DNA of 64,000 nt from Miltoncostaea oceani (GCF_018141545.1 NZ_CP064357.1:682001-746000), one strand, 5' to 3'; positions 1-8,221 are shown, numbered from the stretch's first letter. The notes: generated by a model from the sequence alone, not told the origin. Numbers and translations are program-made.

Positions 1-25
1 ACAGCTGACACGTCGAAGAGCCCAT
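1..25 (-). CDS. Possible 5' end of a gene leaving the left edge
   Basis: Only eight codons (MGSSTCQL) are visible before the window ends. The single argument for a gene is a TACTGT box on the minus strand nine bases upstream of the ATG, the same arrangement seen at many better-supported genes here. No product can be inferred. Confidence 0.3.
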
Positions 26-34
26 TGGATCGCG

Positions 35-40
35 ACAGTA
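35..40 (-). promoter_or_regulatory. Leaderless -10 box (TACTGT)
   Basis: TACTGT on the minus strand with nine bases to the putative ATG at 25. Confidence 0.35.
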
Positions 41-476
41 GGCGGCCCTGAGACGCCCTGAGCCCAACCTCCGGCCGTCACGGTTATAGAGAAGGGCCCT
101 CTCGGGACCATCAGCCCCGTCCACGTCTCGCCCAGCATCACGGGCCCATCCGCTGCTGACGCAAAATCCCCTGCAAATAACAACCTATGAGTCGCCATAC
201 GCCGCCCACCGGCCGCCGCGCACCTCCCCCGCCACGCCTTCCACACAACCCTCCTCGTGACAAAAGCCTCCTTCCCCGGAGGTCGTACGGCCCCCGTGTA
301 AGCCTCTCGATGAGCCACCAACCCCTGATGGCCTGAGTCGGCTACGGCTCCAAAGGTATGAATCTCGTAGGAAAACGCTGCGCCGGTGACACTGGGAGCC
401 GCCCTGGCACGAATCATGGAGGACGAGCCCTGCTGGCACCCCGCGTGCCGGCAGAGCGAAACCCTCCCGAAGACAG
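41..476. other. Region without a convincing gene
   Basis: Reading frames here are rich in Arg, Ser, Gly and Cys on both strands and resemble no protein I recognise. A near-palindromic run lies around 90-105. The region probably holds the 5' control sequences of the regulator that follows, but no clear promoter could be fixed. Confidence 0.4.
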
Positions 477-1556
477 GTGACCGCTGTGCTCTCAGCTGCC
501 TCCGCTGGTTCGCAACGGCTGCTCGGGCGTGGCCCGGCCCGGATTCCCGGGCGCGACGCGGCTCGGATGCCAGGATCCGACACGACTCGGATGCTCAGCG
601 CACTCGAGACACTGTTCGTCCCGCGCTCGCTCCTGCTCGCAGCCCAGGAGGCCGCGGCTCAAAAGCCCCCTCGGCATGACCGCCTCCAGGACGCGATCAA
701 CTCCAGTGCCAGTCTCACCATCCATCTCTTCCGTGTCGGCATGTCGGCGCCCACAGCTCCCACCTCAGTAGGGACCGACGTGATGGGGCTCTCATCGCGC
801 CTTGGCTACCCCTGGCTGCTGGAGACCCTCCAGGGCCTGCGTCAGCACTCGACGGACGGGTGCTTCCGATCGGTCGCTCGTGTCCGCCATGACGTCTCGG
901 TTGCCGCGATCGCGGCCGCTCTGGCCGGCGACCTCTGCCCGCGCCGGGTCGAGAGCGCGCGCCTGGCCGGACTGCTCCACGACATCGGCGAGCACCTGCT
1001 GATCCGTCTGATCGGTCTCGAGGGCGATCGCGAATCATCCGACGACTCGCCGGAGGCGGATCGGAGACTCCGCGCCGACCATGCAAGCGTCGGTGCCTGG
1101 GCTTGCCGGCAGGTCGGCTTCTCCCCCGACATCGTCCGGGCGGTCGAGTCCCACCATCGCCTCGACCCGCCGATCGGTTCACTGGAGCGTTGCGTCTGGC
1201 TGGCCGAGGCCATCACCCATGCGGATGACTCGGAGGAGGGCTACCGACGGGCGATCGCCGCAGCGGAAGCGGTTGGGGTGAGCCGCGAGCGGGTGGAGAT
1301 CCTGGCCGCGATCTCGAGCGGCTCCTGTTCGGTCGCCTCGGCATTGTCGATGAACCGCGTCGACAATCCCCTCGCCCCGCGTCAGCGACAGATCATGCGT
1401 CTGCTCGCCGCCGGCGTCGCGCCGCCGGAGATCGCAGTCCGGCTGCGAATCGCCCGTTCGACCGTCCACAACACCCTGTCGCAGATCTACCGGAAGCTCG
1501 GCGTCAGGGACTCGGTGCAGGCCGTCCTTCTCTGCGAGCGGCAGGGCTGGCTCTAG
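477..1556 (+). CDS. HDOD/HD-domain protein with LuxR-type HTH
   Basis: Predicted signalling or transcription regulator of 359 residues. The middle part (about 110-290) resembles the HDOD/HD helical fold, with LLHDIGE near residue 167 and ESHH near 226. The C-terminal 60 residues are a clear LuxR/GerE helix-turn-helix (LAPRQRQIMRLLAAG, then STVHNTLSQIYRKLGV). HD hydrolase metal ligands are incomplete, so the domain may be non-enzymatic, as in HDOD proteins. The start is uncertain: GTG 477 is the longest option, but residues 20-40 come from a tandem 24-bp repeat and ATG 591 would remove it. It stands alone, convergent with the next gene. Confidence 0.75.
   Translation: MTAVLSAASAGSQRLLGRGPARIPGRDAARMPGSDTTRMLSALETLFVPRSLLLAAQEAAAQKPPRHDRLQDAINSSASLTIHLFRVGMSAPTAPTSVGTDVMGLSSRLGYPWLLETLQGLRQHSTDGCFRSVARVRHDVSVAAIAAALAGDLCPRRVESARLAGLLHDIGEHLLIRLIGLEGDRESSDDSPEADRRLRADHASVGAWACRQVGFSPDIVRAVESHHRLDPPIGSLERCVWLAEAITHADDSEEGYRRAIAAAEAVGVSRERVEILAAISSGSCSVASALSMNRVDNPLAPRQRQIMRLLAAGVAPPEIAVRLRIARSTVHNTLSQIYRKLGVRDSVQAVLLCERQGWL
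535..604 (+). repeat. Three diverged 24-bp tandem repeats
   Basis: Units at about 535-556, 557-580 and 581-604 share the pattern CTCGGATGC..GAC. The 16-base stretches at 555-570 and 579-594 match at 14 positions. In frame they encode an eight-residue repeat (ARIPGRD, AARMPGSD, TTRM). They lie at the uncertain 5' end of the HDOD-LuxR gene and could be N-terminal coding or leader DNA. Confidence 0.6.
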
Positions 1557-1651
1557 TTGCGGCGTGTCAACCGCGGCGCCCGATCGACGCCTCCGGGTGT
1601 GGCGCATGTCGACGCGGTCGGCGCCGCGCCTCCCCGCTCGCTAGACGCCCC

Positions 1652-2299
1652 TCAGACCAGCCTGGTGCGGGGCGCGAGCGCGACGCTGGTCCCGGGGTCG
1701 CCGCCAAGCTCCCGGTAGATCGACGAGACTCCCGCGACCCAGTTGGCGTTCAGGCCAGCGGGGTCGTTGCCGGCGCCGATCGGCGCCCACTTGGCAGCGA
1801 TCTCCACGATGCTCTCACGGCCCTCGGCCAGGTAGTAGGCGGACAGCCCCTTTGCCACCGTCTCGATGTTCTCCTCCCAGCTTGCAAAGGGCAGGTGAGG
1901 TCCCCAGCCGAAGGCGTTGTTCACGGCCGCGCCGGGGCCAGCGGTGCCGAGGAGGCTCTCGTGTCGCGCGACGGCGACGAGGAACGCCGGGGAGATGCCG
2001 TGGGCCCGGCCTGAGCGGACGAACGCCTCACCCAGCCCGACCAGGGGCGAGTCCGGGGTGCGGGCGAGCATCCACTCGTCCAGGCGCCCCGCCTCGTCGG
2101 GCGATGCGACCGCGGAGCGGTAGCCAGAGTCGAGTGGGCCGGCCGAGGCGACCGCGTGGGAGGTGGTCATCCCGAGGCGCTCAGGGTCCGGACCGTCGCT
2201 GTGCTCCACGCCAGCGATCATCGCCAGCATGGTGATCAGGATCAGGAGGACAACCCAGGCAGGGACGATGGGATCGTGAGTGCGGCGGTATCGGCTCAT
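1652..2299 (-). CDS. Membrane-anchored lysozyme-like peptidoglycan hydrolase
   Basis: 215 residues with one N-terminal membrane segment (about 13-31) and an external glucosaminidase/lysozyme-like domain (about 85-205). Glu114 in ARHESLLG sits where the catalytic acid of this fold lies. The same domain, with matching NNAFGWGP/KNAWGLGP and NDPAGLNANW/NDPTGLNGNW segments, occurs inside the giant hydrolase at 14613-18269, so the two are paralogous. It probably cleaves the glycan strand for wall remodelling. It follows fabD on the same strand after about 50 bases. Exact bond specificity cannot be read from the sequence. Confidence 0.75.
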   Translation of the reverse strand: MSRYRRTHDPIVPAWVVLLILITMLAMIAGVEHSDGPDPERLGMTTSHAVASAGPLDSGYRSAVASPDEAGRLDEWMLARTPDSPLVGLGEAFVRSGRAHGISPAFLVAVARHESLLGTAGPGAAVNNAFGWGPHLPFASWEENIETVAKGLSAYYLAEGRESIVEIAAKWAPIGAGNDPAGLNANWVAGVSSIYRELGGDPGTSVALAPRTRLV

Positions 2300-2351
2300 G
2301 CCGACAACATCCGTTGGGCGAACCTCGCTGCATGTGAGCCCGCAACAGCGA

Positions 2352-3263
2352 TTACATGAGCGAGAAGGCGACTCTCACGGAGGGGTAGGTGCAGCGCACA
2401 CTCATGCCGGGGTCAATCCGCCGGACCAGTCCTTGGAGGGTCGTTCGAGGCGAGAACTCGACGCCGTTGTCGAATCCGGCCCCGCGGGCGGCACGGATCG
2501 CATCCTGGAAGAGCACCGGCGCCACCAGCTGCGTGACGAGCAGCTCGGCAAGCCTCGTCGGATCCGACTCGACTCGCCCTGAGGTCGCCGAGACGAAGGT
2601 CCGCTGCGGCGCGGTGAACGAGACCCGGGCGACCGCAGCGCGGAAGTCATCGAGGCAGTCCTCCATCAAGGGGCAGTGGAAGGCGCCCTCGACCGCGAGG
2701 CGACGCGCGCGCCATCCCCGGCCGATCGCGGCCGCCTCGACTCCGGCCAGGGGCTCCGTGAGCCCGGAGACCACTACCTGCCCCGGGCAGTTGACGTTCG
2801 CCGGCCACACCCCTCCGACGCCGGCGCAAAGCTCGGCGATCTGATCGAGGTCCGCTCCGAGGATCGCACTCATGCCCCCGGGGCGGCGGGCGGCGAGTGC
2901 CGAGGTCAGCTCCGCGCGGATCCGCACCAGGCCGATGGCGTCAGCGAACGAGAGGACTCCGCAGCTGACAAGCGCCGCGTACTCCCCAAGCGAGTGCCCG
3001 AGGGCGCCGCCGCTCGATGCCGTGTGCTCGATGCGCCAGGCGGCGACGCTGCAGGCAAGCACGAGCGGCTGGCAGATGGCGGTCTGAGCCAGCTCGTCCG
3101 CTCCGGCGTCCGTCCCGATGAGGGCGAGGTCCGCGCCGATGATGTCGGAGGCCTCTCCCATGGTCCGGCGCCCGGCCTCGTGTTCCATCAGCGGGCCGGC
3201 CATCCCGGGCTGCTGAGATCCCTGACCGGGGAACAGGTCGATAGAGGATGAGGGCGCGATCAC
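2352..3263 (-). CDS. fabD: Malonyl-CoA:ACP transacylase
   Basis: 303 residues, full length for FabD, which moves malonyl from CoA to acyl carrier protein to start each cycle of type II fatty acid synthesis in the cytosol. It has the N-terminal LFPGQGSQ motif, the nucleophile loop GHSLGEYAAL (Ser91), the arginine of RIRAEL (116) and the catalytic histidine in GAFHCPLM (196). The start is GTG at 3263, with a TAGACC box seven bases upstream. No other fab genes are adjacent; a wall hydrolase gene follows on the same strand. Confidence 0.93.
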   Translation of the reverse strand: MIAPSSSIDLFPGQGSQQPGMAGPLMEHEAGRRTMGEASDIIGADLALIGTDAGADELAQTAICQPLVLACSVAAWRIEHTASSGGALGHSLGEYAALVSCGVLSFADAIGLVRIRAELTSALAARRPGGMSAILGADLDQIAELCAGVGGVWPANVNCPGQVVVSGLTEPLAGVEAAAIGRGWRARRLAVEGAFHCPLMEDCLDDFRAAVARVSFTAPQRTFVSATSGRVESDPTRLAELLVTQLVAPVLFQDAIRAARGAGFDNGVEFSPRTTLQGLVRRIDPGMSVRCTYPSVRVAFSLM

Positions 3264-3270
3264 CGCTCAA

Positions 3271-3276
3271 GGTCTA
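3271..3276 (-). promoter_or_regulatory. fabD leaderless -10 box within a 12-bp palindrome
   Basis: TAGACC on the minus strand, seven bases before the GTG. It lies inside the perfect palindrome GGTCTACAGACC (3271-3282), a possible repressor site overlapping the -10 region. Confidence 0.5.
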
Positions 3277-3343
3277 CAGACCACCGCGCTGTGACCGACC
3301 CCGTTCTCGCTGAGAATCCGGCCCGTGTCCATCCGGTGCCGCT

Positions 3344-3349
3344 TAGATC
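3344..3349 (+). promoter_or_regulatory. -10 box variant (TAGATC)
   Basis: Six bases before ATG 3356; the last base deviates from TANNNT. Confidence 0.4.
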
Positions 3350-3355
3350 ATCCCC

Positions 3356-4078
3356 ATGGGATTGCGGCGTCGCGCTCACACCCGGTTGCCCGTGCGACCG
3401 TGGGCGAGCGCCAACGAGGTTCTCGACGCCCTGGCTTACCAGGCAGGCGAGGTCGCCGATCGCCTCATCGCCGCAGAGCTCGAGCGCCAGCGCCGACTCG
3501 GAGCTGCAGAGGGCTGGCTCCTGTTCGGGCCGGGGCGCGGGCGCCTGGCCGATGCCACTGGCCCTGCGTCTGACCTGCGCCAGCTCCTGGCCATCTCCGT
3601 CGCTGGCCAGGGAGGCCGCTCCCACGCCGCCAGCTGCCTACTGGTGCGCCGCGCGCGGGCGCACCAGGCAGAGCACCTGCGCCTGCTGGAGGCCGCCCGC
3701 TCAGAGCCGGGCGGTCCTGCATGGACGGCGATCGCCGCGACTTATCGCCTGGATCACGCCGCCGTGAGGATCGATCATCTGGCCATCGAGGCCAGGAGGC
3801 TCGAGCAGGACCTGGCCTGCCCGCCGGTCGCCGACGCGGCCACGGTGGAGATCCGCGCGCAGGTCGGCCAGGAGGCACAGACCCTCCGCGACCTCGTGGA
3901 GGCCCACCTGGCGCGCGAGCGACGCCGTGGCCGGCACACCGACGCCGCGGCGGTGAGCGCCGAGGCGCGCCGCCGCGGGATCGTCCTGGCCGACCCCTCA
4001 GGCCGTCCCGAGCAACCAGACCTCGGCGTCGGCAGCCTCCTCCGGGGTGACCGGCGGCCGGTCGACCTGACCCAGTAG
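3356..4078 (+). CDS. Hypothetical helical protein
   Basis: 240 residues, Ala/Arg/Leu-rich and largely helical by composition, without membrane segment or recognised motif. It is divergent from fabD. Its last 81 bases overlap the end of the convergent gene 3998-4618. Base composition in frame looks like true coding sequence, but no function can be assigned. Confidence 0.55.
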   Translation: MGLRRRAHTRLPVRPWASANEVLDALAYQAGEVADRLIAAELERQRRLGAAEGWLLFGPGRGRLADATGPASDLRQLLAISVAGQGGRSHAASCLLVRRARAHQAEHLRLLEAARSEPGGPAWTAIAATYRLDHAAVRIDHLAIEARRLEQDLACPPVADAATVEIRAQVGQEAQTLRDLVEAHLARERRRGRHTDAAAVSAEARRRGIVLADPSGRPEQPDLGVGSLLRGDRRPVDLTQ

Positions 4079-4618
4079 GGCCTCGAGGCGCACGGCCATC
4101 TCCGGGTCCAGGCGCCGGATCTGCGTCAGGACGGTCTGGGAGATCTCCCCGCCGAGGCAGGCCAGGCAGAACGCCTGGGAGACGGCCTCCTTGCCATCCT
4201 CGTCGTCGGCGCCGAGGCGGCCGAGCAGGTCCCTGATGTCCTCCCGCACTCCATCGAGGTCGAGAGCATCCTCCTGGGCGCACCACCAGCGCGCGGCTGC
4301 GGTGAGGAGCCGGCGCCGCAGACGGCCGACAGGAGCTCGGGCCTCGAGCGGGTCCGGCCATCCGGCGGCGAGCAGCCGCAGGCTCCAGAGCATCTCGAGG
4401 ACCCGCTCCTCACTGGCCCCCTCGGGGACACCGAGGTGGACGACGTCCTCCTCTCCCCAGGTGTCGAACAGGTCCTGGTGCCCGGGCTCGGGGTTGTCAG
4501 TGGCCGGCACCAGCCGGACCTCGAGGGGAAGGAACCCCGCAAGCGCATCGCGGAGAAGAACGGAATGTGCGACCCGGTCGCGTACATCTCTGGGGGCCTG
4601 GGTCAGTGGCGCGGCCAT
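3998..4618 (-). CDS. Hypothetical protein
   Basis: 206 residues, acidic, with no membrane segment. A GGAGG ribosome-binding site lies about eleven bases before the ATG, so this gene appears to have a leader, unlike several neighbours. Its 3' end overlaps the opposing gene by 81 bases. I do not recognise a family. Confidence 0.6.
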   Translation of the reverse strand: MAAPLTQAPRDVRDRVAHSVLLRDALAGFLPLEVRLVPATDNPEPGHQDLFDTWGEEDVVHLGVPEGASEERVLEMLWSLRLLAAGWPDPLEARAPVGRLRRRLLTAAARWWCAQEDALDLDGVREDIRDLLGRLGADDEDGKEAVSQAFCLACLGGEISQTVLTQIRRLDPEMAVRLEALLGQVDRPPVTPEEAADAEVWLLGTA

Positions 4619-4733
4619 GGGCGGAAACCTCCGCAGGATCGTGTGGCGAGCGCGATCTCACCGGAGTCCGGTGAGGCGACGATCAATGAAGTCGATCGTG
4701 GACTGATCACATCACGCAACGAGAAAAGTGCAT

Positions 4734-4752
4734 GTGAAACAGGGTGTTTCAC
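4734..4752. promoter_or_regulatory. Inverted repeat, possible operator
   Basis: Perfect 7-bp arms GTGAAAC and GTTTCAC separated by AGGGT. It lies in the 236-bp divergent intergenic region between the hypothetical gene at 4618 and the YyaC-like gene at 4855, a position suited to a dimeric repressor or activator site. Confidence 0.5.
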
Positions 4753-4842
4753 GGCTCGACTGTGAGCTTCTGGGAGGTTACCGCTACCTCCGGCCGGTCA
4801 TGACCTCTCCGCGAGTCGAGCGGCGATCGCCGAAAGACGACC

Positions 4843-4848
4843 TACCGT
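4843..4848 (+). promoter_or_regulatory. Leaderless -10 box (TACCGT)
   Basis: Six bases before GTG 4855; this spacing decides that start. Confidence 0.55.
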
Positions 4849-4854
4849 CTCCAT

Positions 4855-5505
4855 GTGAGTGACCTCTTCATGCCGGGTGGCGACTCCGCTCTCTCAGCGC
4901 GACTCGCCCAAGCTCTCGGAGCCCAGTGGGAAGCTCGCTGCAACGGCGTCCTGATCGCTTGCATCGGAACCGATCGCAGCACGGGGGACAGTCTCGGTCC
5001 GATCACCGGGGACCTCCTCGACCGCTCGGCGCCCGCGGGTGTCACGGTAGTCGGGTCGATCGAGGATCCCCTTCACGCCCTGAACCTCGAGGGTCGCCTG
5101 ACAGCGTCGCTTGCCACGTTCAAGGCCCGGCCTCTTGTCATCGCGGTCGACGCCGCGCTCGGAGACCTCCGCCACACCGGAGGCCTTTTCCTCACCGAGG
5201 GGCCGCTGGTTCCCGGCTCCACGGTCGGCAAGGGGCTACCGGGCATCGGGGACATCTCGTTGTCGGGCGTCGTCGGCCCCCTGGATGAGGAGCCGATGCT
5301 GACCCTCTCCTCGATCAGGTTGCACCTGGTGGTCCAGATGGCCCGCCGGATCGACAGTGCCCTCCGAGGCGCGCTGGCGCTCTCAGAGAGCGATGGTCAG
5401 GCCGCGATGTCCTCGAAGCCGAGCCGGCGGGTCTCGTCGCTCAGCGGGGCGTGCTCGGAGACGAACTCCAGGATCAGTGGCAGCCGGGCCTGGTCGGCGA
5501 GGTAG
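4855..5505 (+). CDS. YyaC-like sporulation-family protein (DUF1256)
   Basis: 216 residues. The motif IGTDRSTGDSLGPITG (about 37-52), followed by IEDPLHALNLEG and VIAVDAALGDLRHTGG, is the hallmark of the YyaC family, best known from endospore-forming Firmicutes where it is sporulation-associated; its chemistry is not settled. The conserved part ends near residue 178 and the last ~36 residues overlap the opposing gene at 5397-5822, so the C-terminus may be non-conserved read-on. Start GTG 4855 follows a leaderless -10 box. Presence beside actinobacterial-type genes is noteworthy. Confidence 0.8.
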   Translation: MSDLFMPGGDSALSARLAQALGAQWEARCNGVLIACIGTDRSTGDSLGPITGDLLDRSAPAGVTVVGSIEDPLHALNLEGRLTASLATFKARPLVIAVDAALGDLRHTGGLFLTEGPLVPGSTVGKGLPGIGDISLSGVVGPLDEEPMLTLSSIRLHLVVQMARRIDSALRGALALSESDGQAAMSSKPSRRVSSLSGACSETNSRISGSRAWSAR

Positions 5506-5822
5506 TGGCTGATCCCGTGCCGGCCGAGCAGGCAGGGGTCGGCAAGTAGGCCCTCGTCCCAGCGGAAGGCCCCTTGGCAGTCCCTCTCGATCTGGATCAG
5601 GACGGCGTTCTCCTGGGCGAACACATCACCCTCGCGGTCAACGCGGCCGCGGTACTCGGGATGGATCTCCATCCGGATGACGATCGGGCGTTGCCGGCCG
5701 GGGAGGACATCGAGGTAGGCGCCGATCGGGACGATTCGCGCCTGCCAGGTGCAGAGGCGCTCGCTGAGCGCCGTGGCGATCGCCTGCGCAATGTCGGAGT
5801 TCGTGCTCACCGCCCGCACCAT
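5397..5822 (-). CDS. Hypothetical protein
   Basis: 141 residues, soluble and acidic, with a possible beta-rich centre (PIVIRMEIHPEYRG). Its 3' end overlaps the YyaC-like gene by 109 bases in antisense. It lies just downstream of the HtrA protease gene on the same strand (39-base gap), so the two could be co-transcribed. No family was recognised. Confidence 0.6.
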   Translation of the reverse strand: MVRAVSTNSDIAQAIATALSERLCTWQARIVPIGAYLDVLPGRQRPIVIRMEIHPEYRGRVDREGDVFAQENAVLIQIERDCQGAFRWDEGLLADPCLLGRHGISHYLADQARLPLILEFVSEHAPLSDETRRLGFEDIAA

Positions 5823-5861
5823 AGGTGCATCACCCTCGGGCGGATGGCTTTCACGTTGACC

Positions 5862-6896
5862 TCACCCGGCATCGGCCGGAGCGTCGCGCCGGACGAGAGC
5901 GACCTCGACCGTGCCGAGCTCTCCACCGGACGAGATGTCGAGCTCCACCCGGTCTCCGGGCTGGTAGGCAGAAAGCAGGGAGAGCAGCTCGGCGATGCCG
6001 CGCACCGGCAGATCGTCGATCCCGCGGATGACGTCATTCACCCCGGCCTTGCCCGCCAGGGGACTGCCGGCATCAAAGCCGGTGATCACCACGCCGCCGG
6101 CGCCGCCGGGCGCCTCGGCAACCTGGATCCCGAGCCCGGGTCGCTCCACCTGACCACCATCGAGCCAGATCCGGAGGTTGCGCTCGACCAGGTCCGAGGG
6201 AACCGCAAAGGCGACCCCGACGTTGGCCGAGTTGCCGGCGTCGGCGATCTGGGTTGCGACCCCAACCACCCGGCCCTCGGCGTCGAGCAGCGGCCCGCCC
6301 GAGTTGCCGGGGTTCACCGCCGCGTCGGTCTGGATCGTGTTGGAGATCAGCAGACCGTCCGGGGCGACGATCTGCCGGTTCAGCGCCGAGACGATGCCGG
6401 TCGAGGCGCTCAGCTCGAGACCGAACGGGGCCCCGATCACCAGGATGGGCTGCCCCGGCGAGAGATCCGTCGCTGAGCCGAGCGAGAGCGCAGGCGGGAG
6501 GGTGCCCTGATTCACCTTGAGCAGAGCGAGATCGGCGGAGACGTCGACGCCGACGACAGTCGCCACCCGCGGCTCGCGATCCGAGGGGAAGGAGACCATC
6601 ACCGAGCGCGCGTCCGAGACGACGTGCTCGTTGGTCAGGATGCGATCGCCCTCGACCACGAACCCGGAGCCGCTCCCCGCCTGCCCGTCGGCCCCCACGG
6701 ACTCGATGAAGGCGATCGACCCGGCGGCCTCCTGATAGAGCGTCTGAGGATCGAAGGCTGGCCGCGGGACGGTCTCACCGCGCAGGTCTGACGGCCCGAT
6801 AACCACCATGCAGAGGGTCGCCACGCAGACGGTGAGCGCCGCGAAGACGCCGGTGATCACCAGTGCGACGGGGAAGCTCGGATGGCGGGGGCGCAT
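5862..6896 (-). CDS. Membrane-anchored HtrA/DegP-like serine protease with PDZ domain
   Basis: 344 residues: one N-terminal membrane segment (about 10-34), a trypsin-like protease domain (55-240) and a C-terminal PDZ domain (about 250-340). The catalytic triad is complete: His91 (LTNEHVV), Asp122 (DVSADLALLK) and Ser199 (NPGNSGGPL). It should act outside the membrane, degrading or processing misfolded exported proteins. The length is normal for single-PDZ actinobacterial HtrA proteins. It is divergent from the gene at 6996. Confidence 0.92.
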   Translation of the reverse strand: MRPRHPSFPVALVITGVFAALTVCVATLCMVVIGPSDLRGETVPRPAFDPQTLYQEAAGSIAFIESVGADGQAGSGSGFVVEGDRILTNEHVVSDARSVMVSFPSDREPRVATVVGVDVSADLALLKVNQGTLPPALSLGSATDLSPGQPILVIGAPFGLELSASTGIVSALNRQIVAPDGLLISNTIQTDAAVNPGNSGGPLLDAEGRVVGVATQIADAGNSANVGVAFAVPSDLVERNLRIWLDGGQVERPGLGIQVAEAPGGAGGVVITGFDAGSPLAGKAGVNDVIRGIDDLPVRGIAELLSLLSAYQPGDRVELDISSGGELGTVEVALVRRDAPADAG

Positions 6897-6979
6897 CCGC
6901 CGATTGATGTCAGCCGGCTCGCCACATCACCGCGCTTTCGCTTTGGCCGAGTTCCGAGCATCCACGGGCTCGCCAGGCC

Positions 6980-6985
6980 TAGCCT
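6980..6985 (+). promoter_or_regulatory. Leaderless -10 box (TAGCCT)
   Basis: Ten bases before ATG 6996. Confidence 0.5.
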
Positions 6986-6995
6986 GGCCTGTGAG

Positions 6996-7481
6996 ATGGA
7001 CGCTGAGCACTTCGACTTCGCCCAAGCCTTCGGCGAGAAACCCGCGGTGGCGCCGACAGGGGTCCCTCCGGCGATCTGGCGACTCCTGATGTACGAGGAT
7101 CGCGGGCACCGGGCGAAGGAGGCGGTCGGGCTCTGGGAGCAGGACGACGAGCTCTGGTTCGTCTGCGCACTCCCGCTTCCCGCCCTGCGCGGCCTGAGCG
7201 GACCGCTGCTGATCTCACCGGTGGCGAACGCCCCTCAGATCACCCTCAGCCTCACCGGCCCGAGCGAATCGGCCGGGCTCCACGTGGTCTACGACCTCCG
7301 CCAGGCCTCGGCCTACGGGGTCTGGGAGCGCCTCCTGGAGCAGGATGTGCTCCACGGCGCCTGGGTGGACACGCTCGAGGGGCGCGTGATCGCTCGCCGG
7401 CTACTCGGCCTGCGAACGGTCAAGCCCCTGATCACGGACGCCTTGCAGCACGCGCTGATCTCGGCGCCGCTCAGCCCCTGA
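6996..7481 (+). CDS. Hypothetical protein
   Basis: 161 residues beginning MDAEHFDFAQ. ATG 6996 is preferred over an upstream in-frame ATG at 6882 because of the TAGCCT box and because the extension lies in the promoter of the divergent htrA-like gene. It is soluble, with no recognised motif. Its stop directly abuts the stop of the convergent HAD gene. Confidence 0.65.
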   Translation: MDAEHFDFAQAFGEKPAVAPTGVPPAIWRLLMYEDRGHRAKEAVGLWEQDDELWFVCALPLPALRGLSGPLLISPVANAPQITLSLTGPSESAGLHVVYDLRQASAYGVWERLLEQDVLHGAWVDTLEGRVIARRLLGLRTVKPLITDALQHALISAPLSP

Positions 7482-8123
7482 TCAGATCGTCGGGGCGGAG
7501 AGCGGTGAAGCCGGCCCGAGAAGGGTCTTCAGGCGCTCGGTGAAGTCCGGCGTCCAGGTCTCGGTGTGCTCGATGCCGAGGCGGTCGATCACCTCGGCGT
7601 TGTAGGGCCAGCGGAGAGTGAGGACCCTGATCCCGCCGGCGTGGGCCTGCTCGATCGTCTCCGGCTTGTCGTCCACCAGGACGTCGATGCCCTCCTTGAC
7701 GCACTCGGCGATCTTGTCGTAGAAGCCGCAGCGGACCTCGTGGACCGGAGCCCTGAACTCGGCGAGGAACTCACAGACGTGGTCGATCACGTCATCGGGA
7801 CGCGCGGTCATCACCACGATGTGGTAGCCCGCCGCCTCGAGTTCAGCCAGGGCGAGCTCGACGCCCGCCAGCAGGCCGTGCGGGCGCATTCCCTCGATGA
7901 CGAAGCAGCGCCGGAACCATCGCATGACCTGCTCCGGCGTTCCGAGAGAATCGATCCCACCCCACTCGGCCGAGATGATCGCAAGGAGCTCGTCCTCATC
8001 ACGACCGAGTTCCGCGGCCGCCTCCCGGGCTGTCGCCCTGCTGAGGTCCCACAGAGTCGAGTCGAAGTCGAGGGCGATCGCCCGCTGTCCAGGCACGCGC
8101 GCCTTCAGGACCGTCGTTCTCAT
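7482..8123 (-). CDS. HAD-superfamily phosphatase (5'-nucleotidase-like)
   Basis: 213 residues. HAD motif I is LDFDST (Asp19 nucleophile, Asp21), motif II lies in VVMTARPDD, and motifs III/IV in DKIAECVKEGIDVLVDDKPE. This pattern fits small HAD phosphatases such as 5'(3')-deoxyribonucleotidases. It is soluble and probably dephosphorylates a nucleotide or similar metabolite; the substrate is not decidable. A CAGTCT box lies six bases upstream of its ATG. Confidence 0.8.
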   Translation of the reverse strand: MRTTVLKARVPGQRAIALDFDSTLWDLSRATAREAAAELGRDEDELLAIISAEWGGIDSLGTPEQVMRWFRRCFVIEGMRPHGLLAGVELALAELEAAGYHIVVMTARPDDVIDHVCEFLAEFRAPVHEVRCGFYDKIAECVKEGIDVLVDDKPETIEQAHAGGIRVLTLRWPYNAEVIDRLGIEHTETWTPDFTERLKTLLGPASPLSAPTI

Positions 8124-8129
8124 ACCGTG

Positions 8130-8135
8130 AGACTG
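8130..8135 (-). promoter_or_regulatory. -10 box variant (CAGTCT)
   Basis: Six bases before the HAD gene ATG at 8123 on the minus strand. Confidence 0.4.
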
Positions 8136-8221
8136 ACAGGGGACCGGTGCGAGTACGCCGAGTTCTCACCTTCATCCGCGAGCGGCGCGGAGTCTTGACC
8201 GTCCGATCCATCCGGGGCGCT

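Noticed and set aside
1571-1628. Terminator formed by CGCGGCGCC and GGCGCCGCG
   Set aside because: The arms are 9 bp but the loop is about 40 bases, too long to call in such GC-rich DNA.
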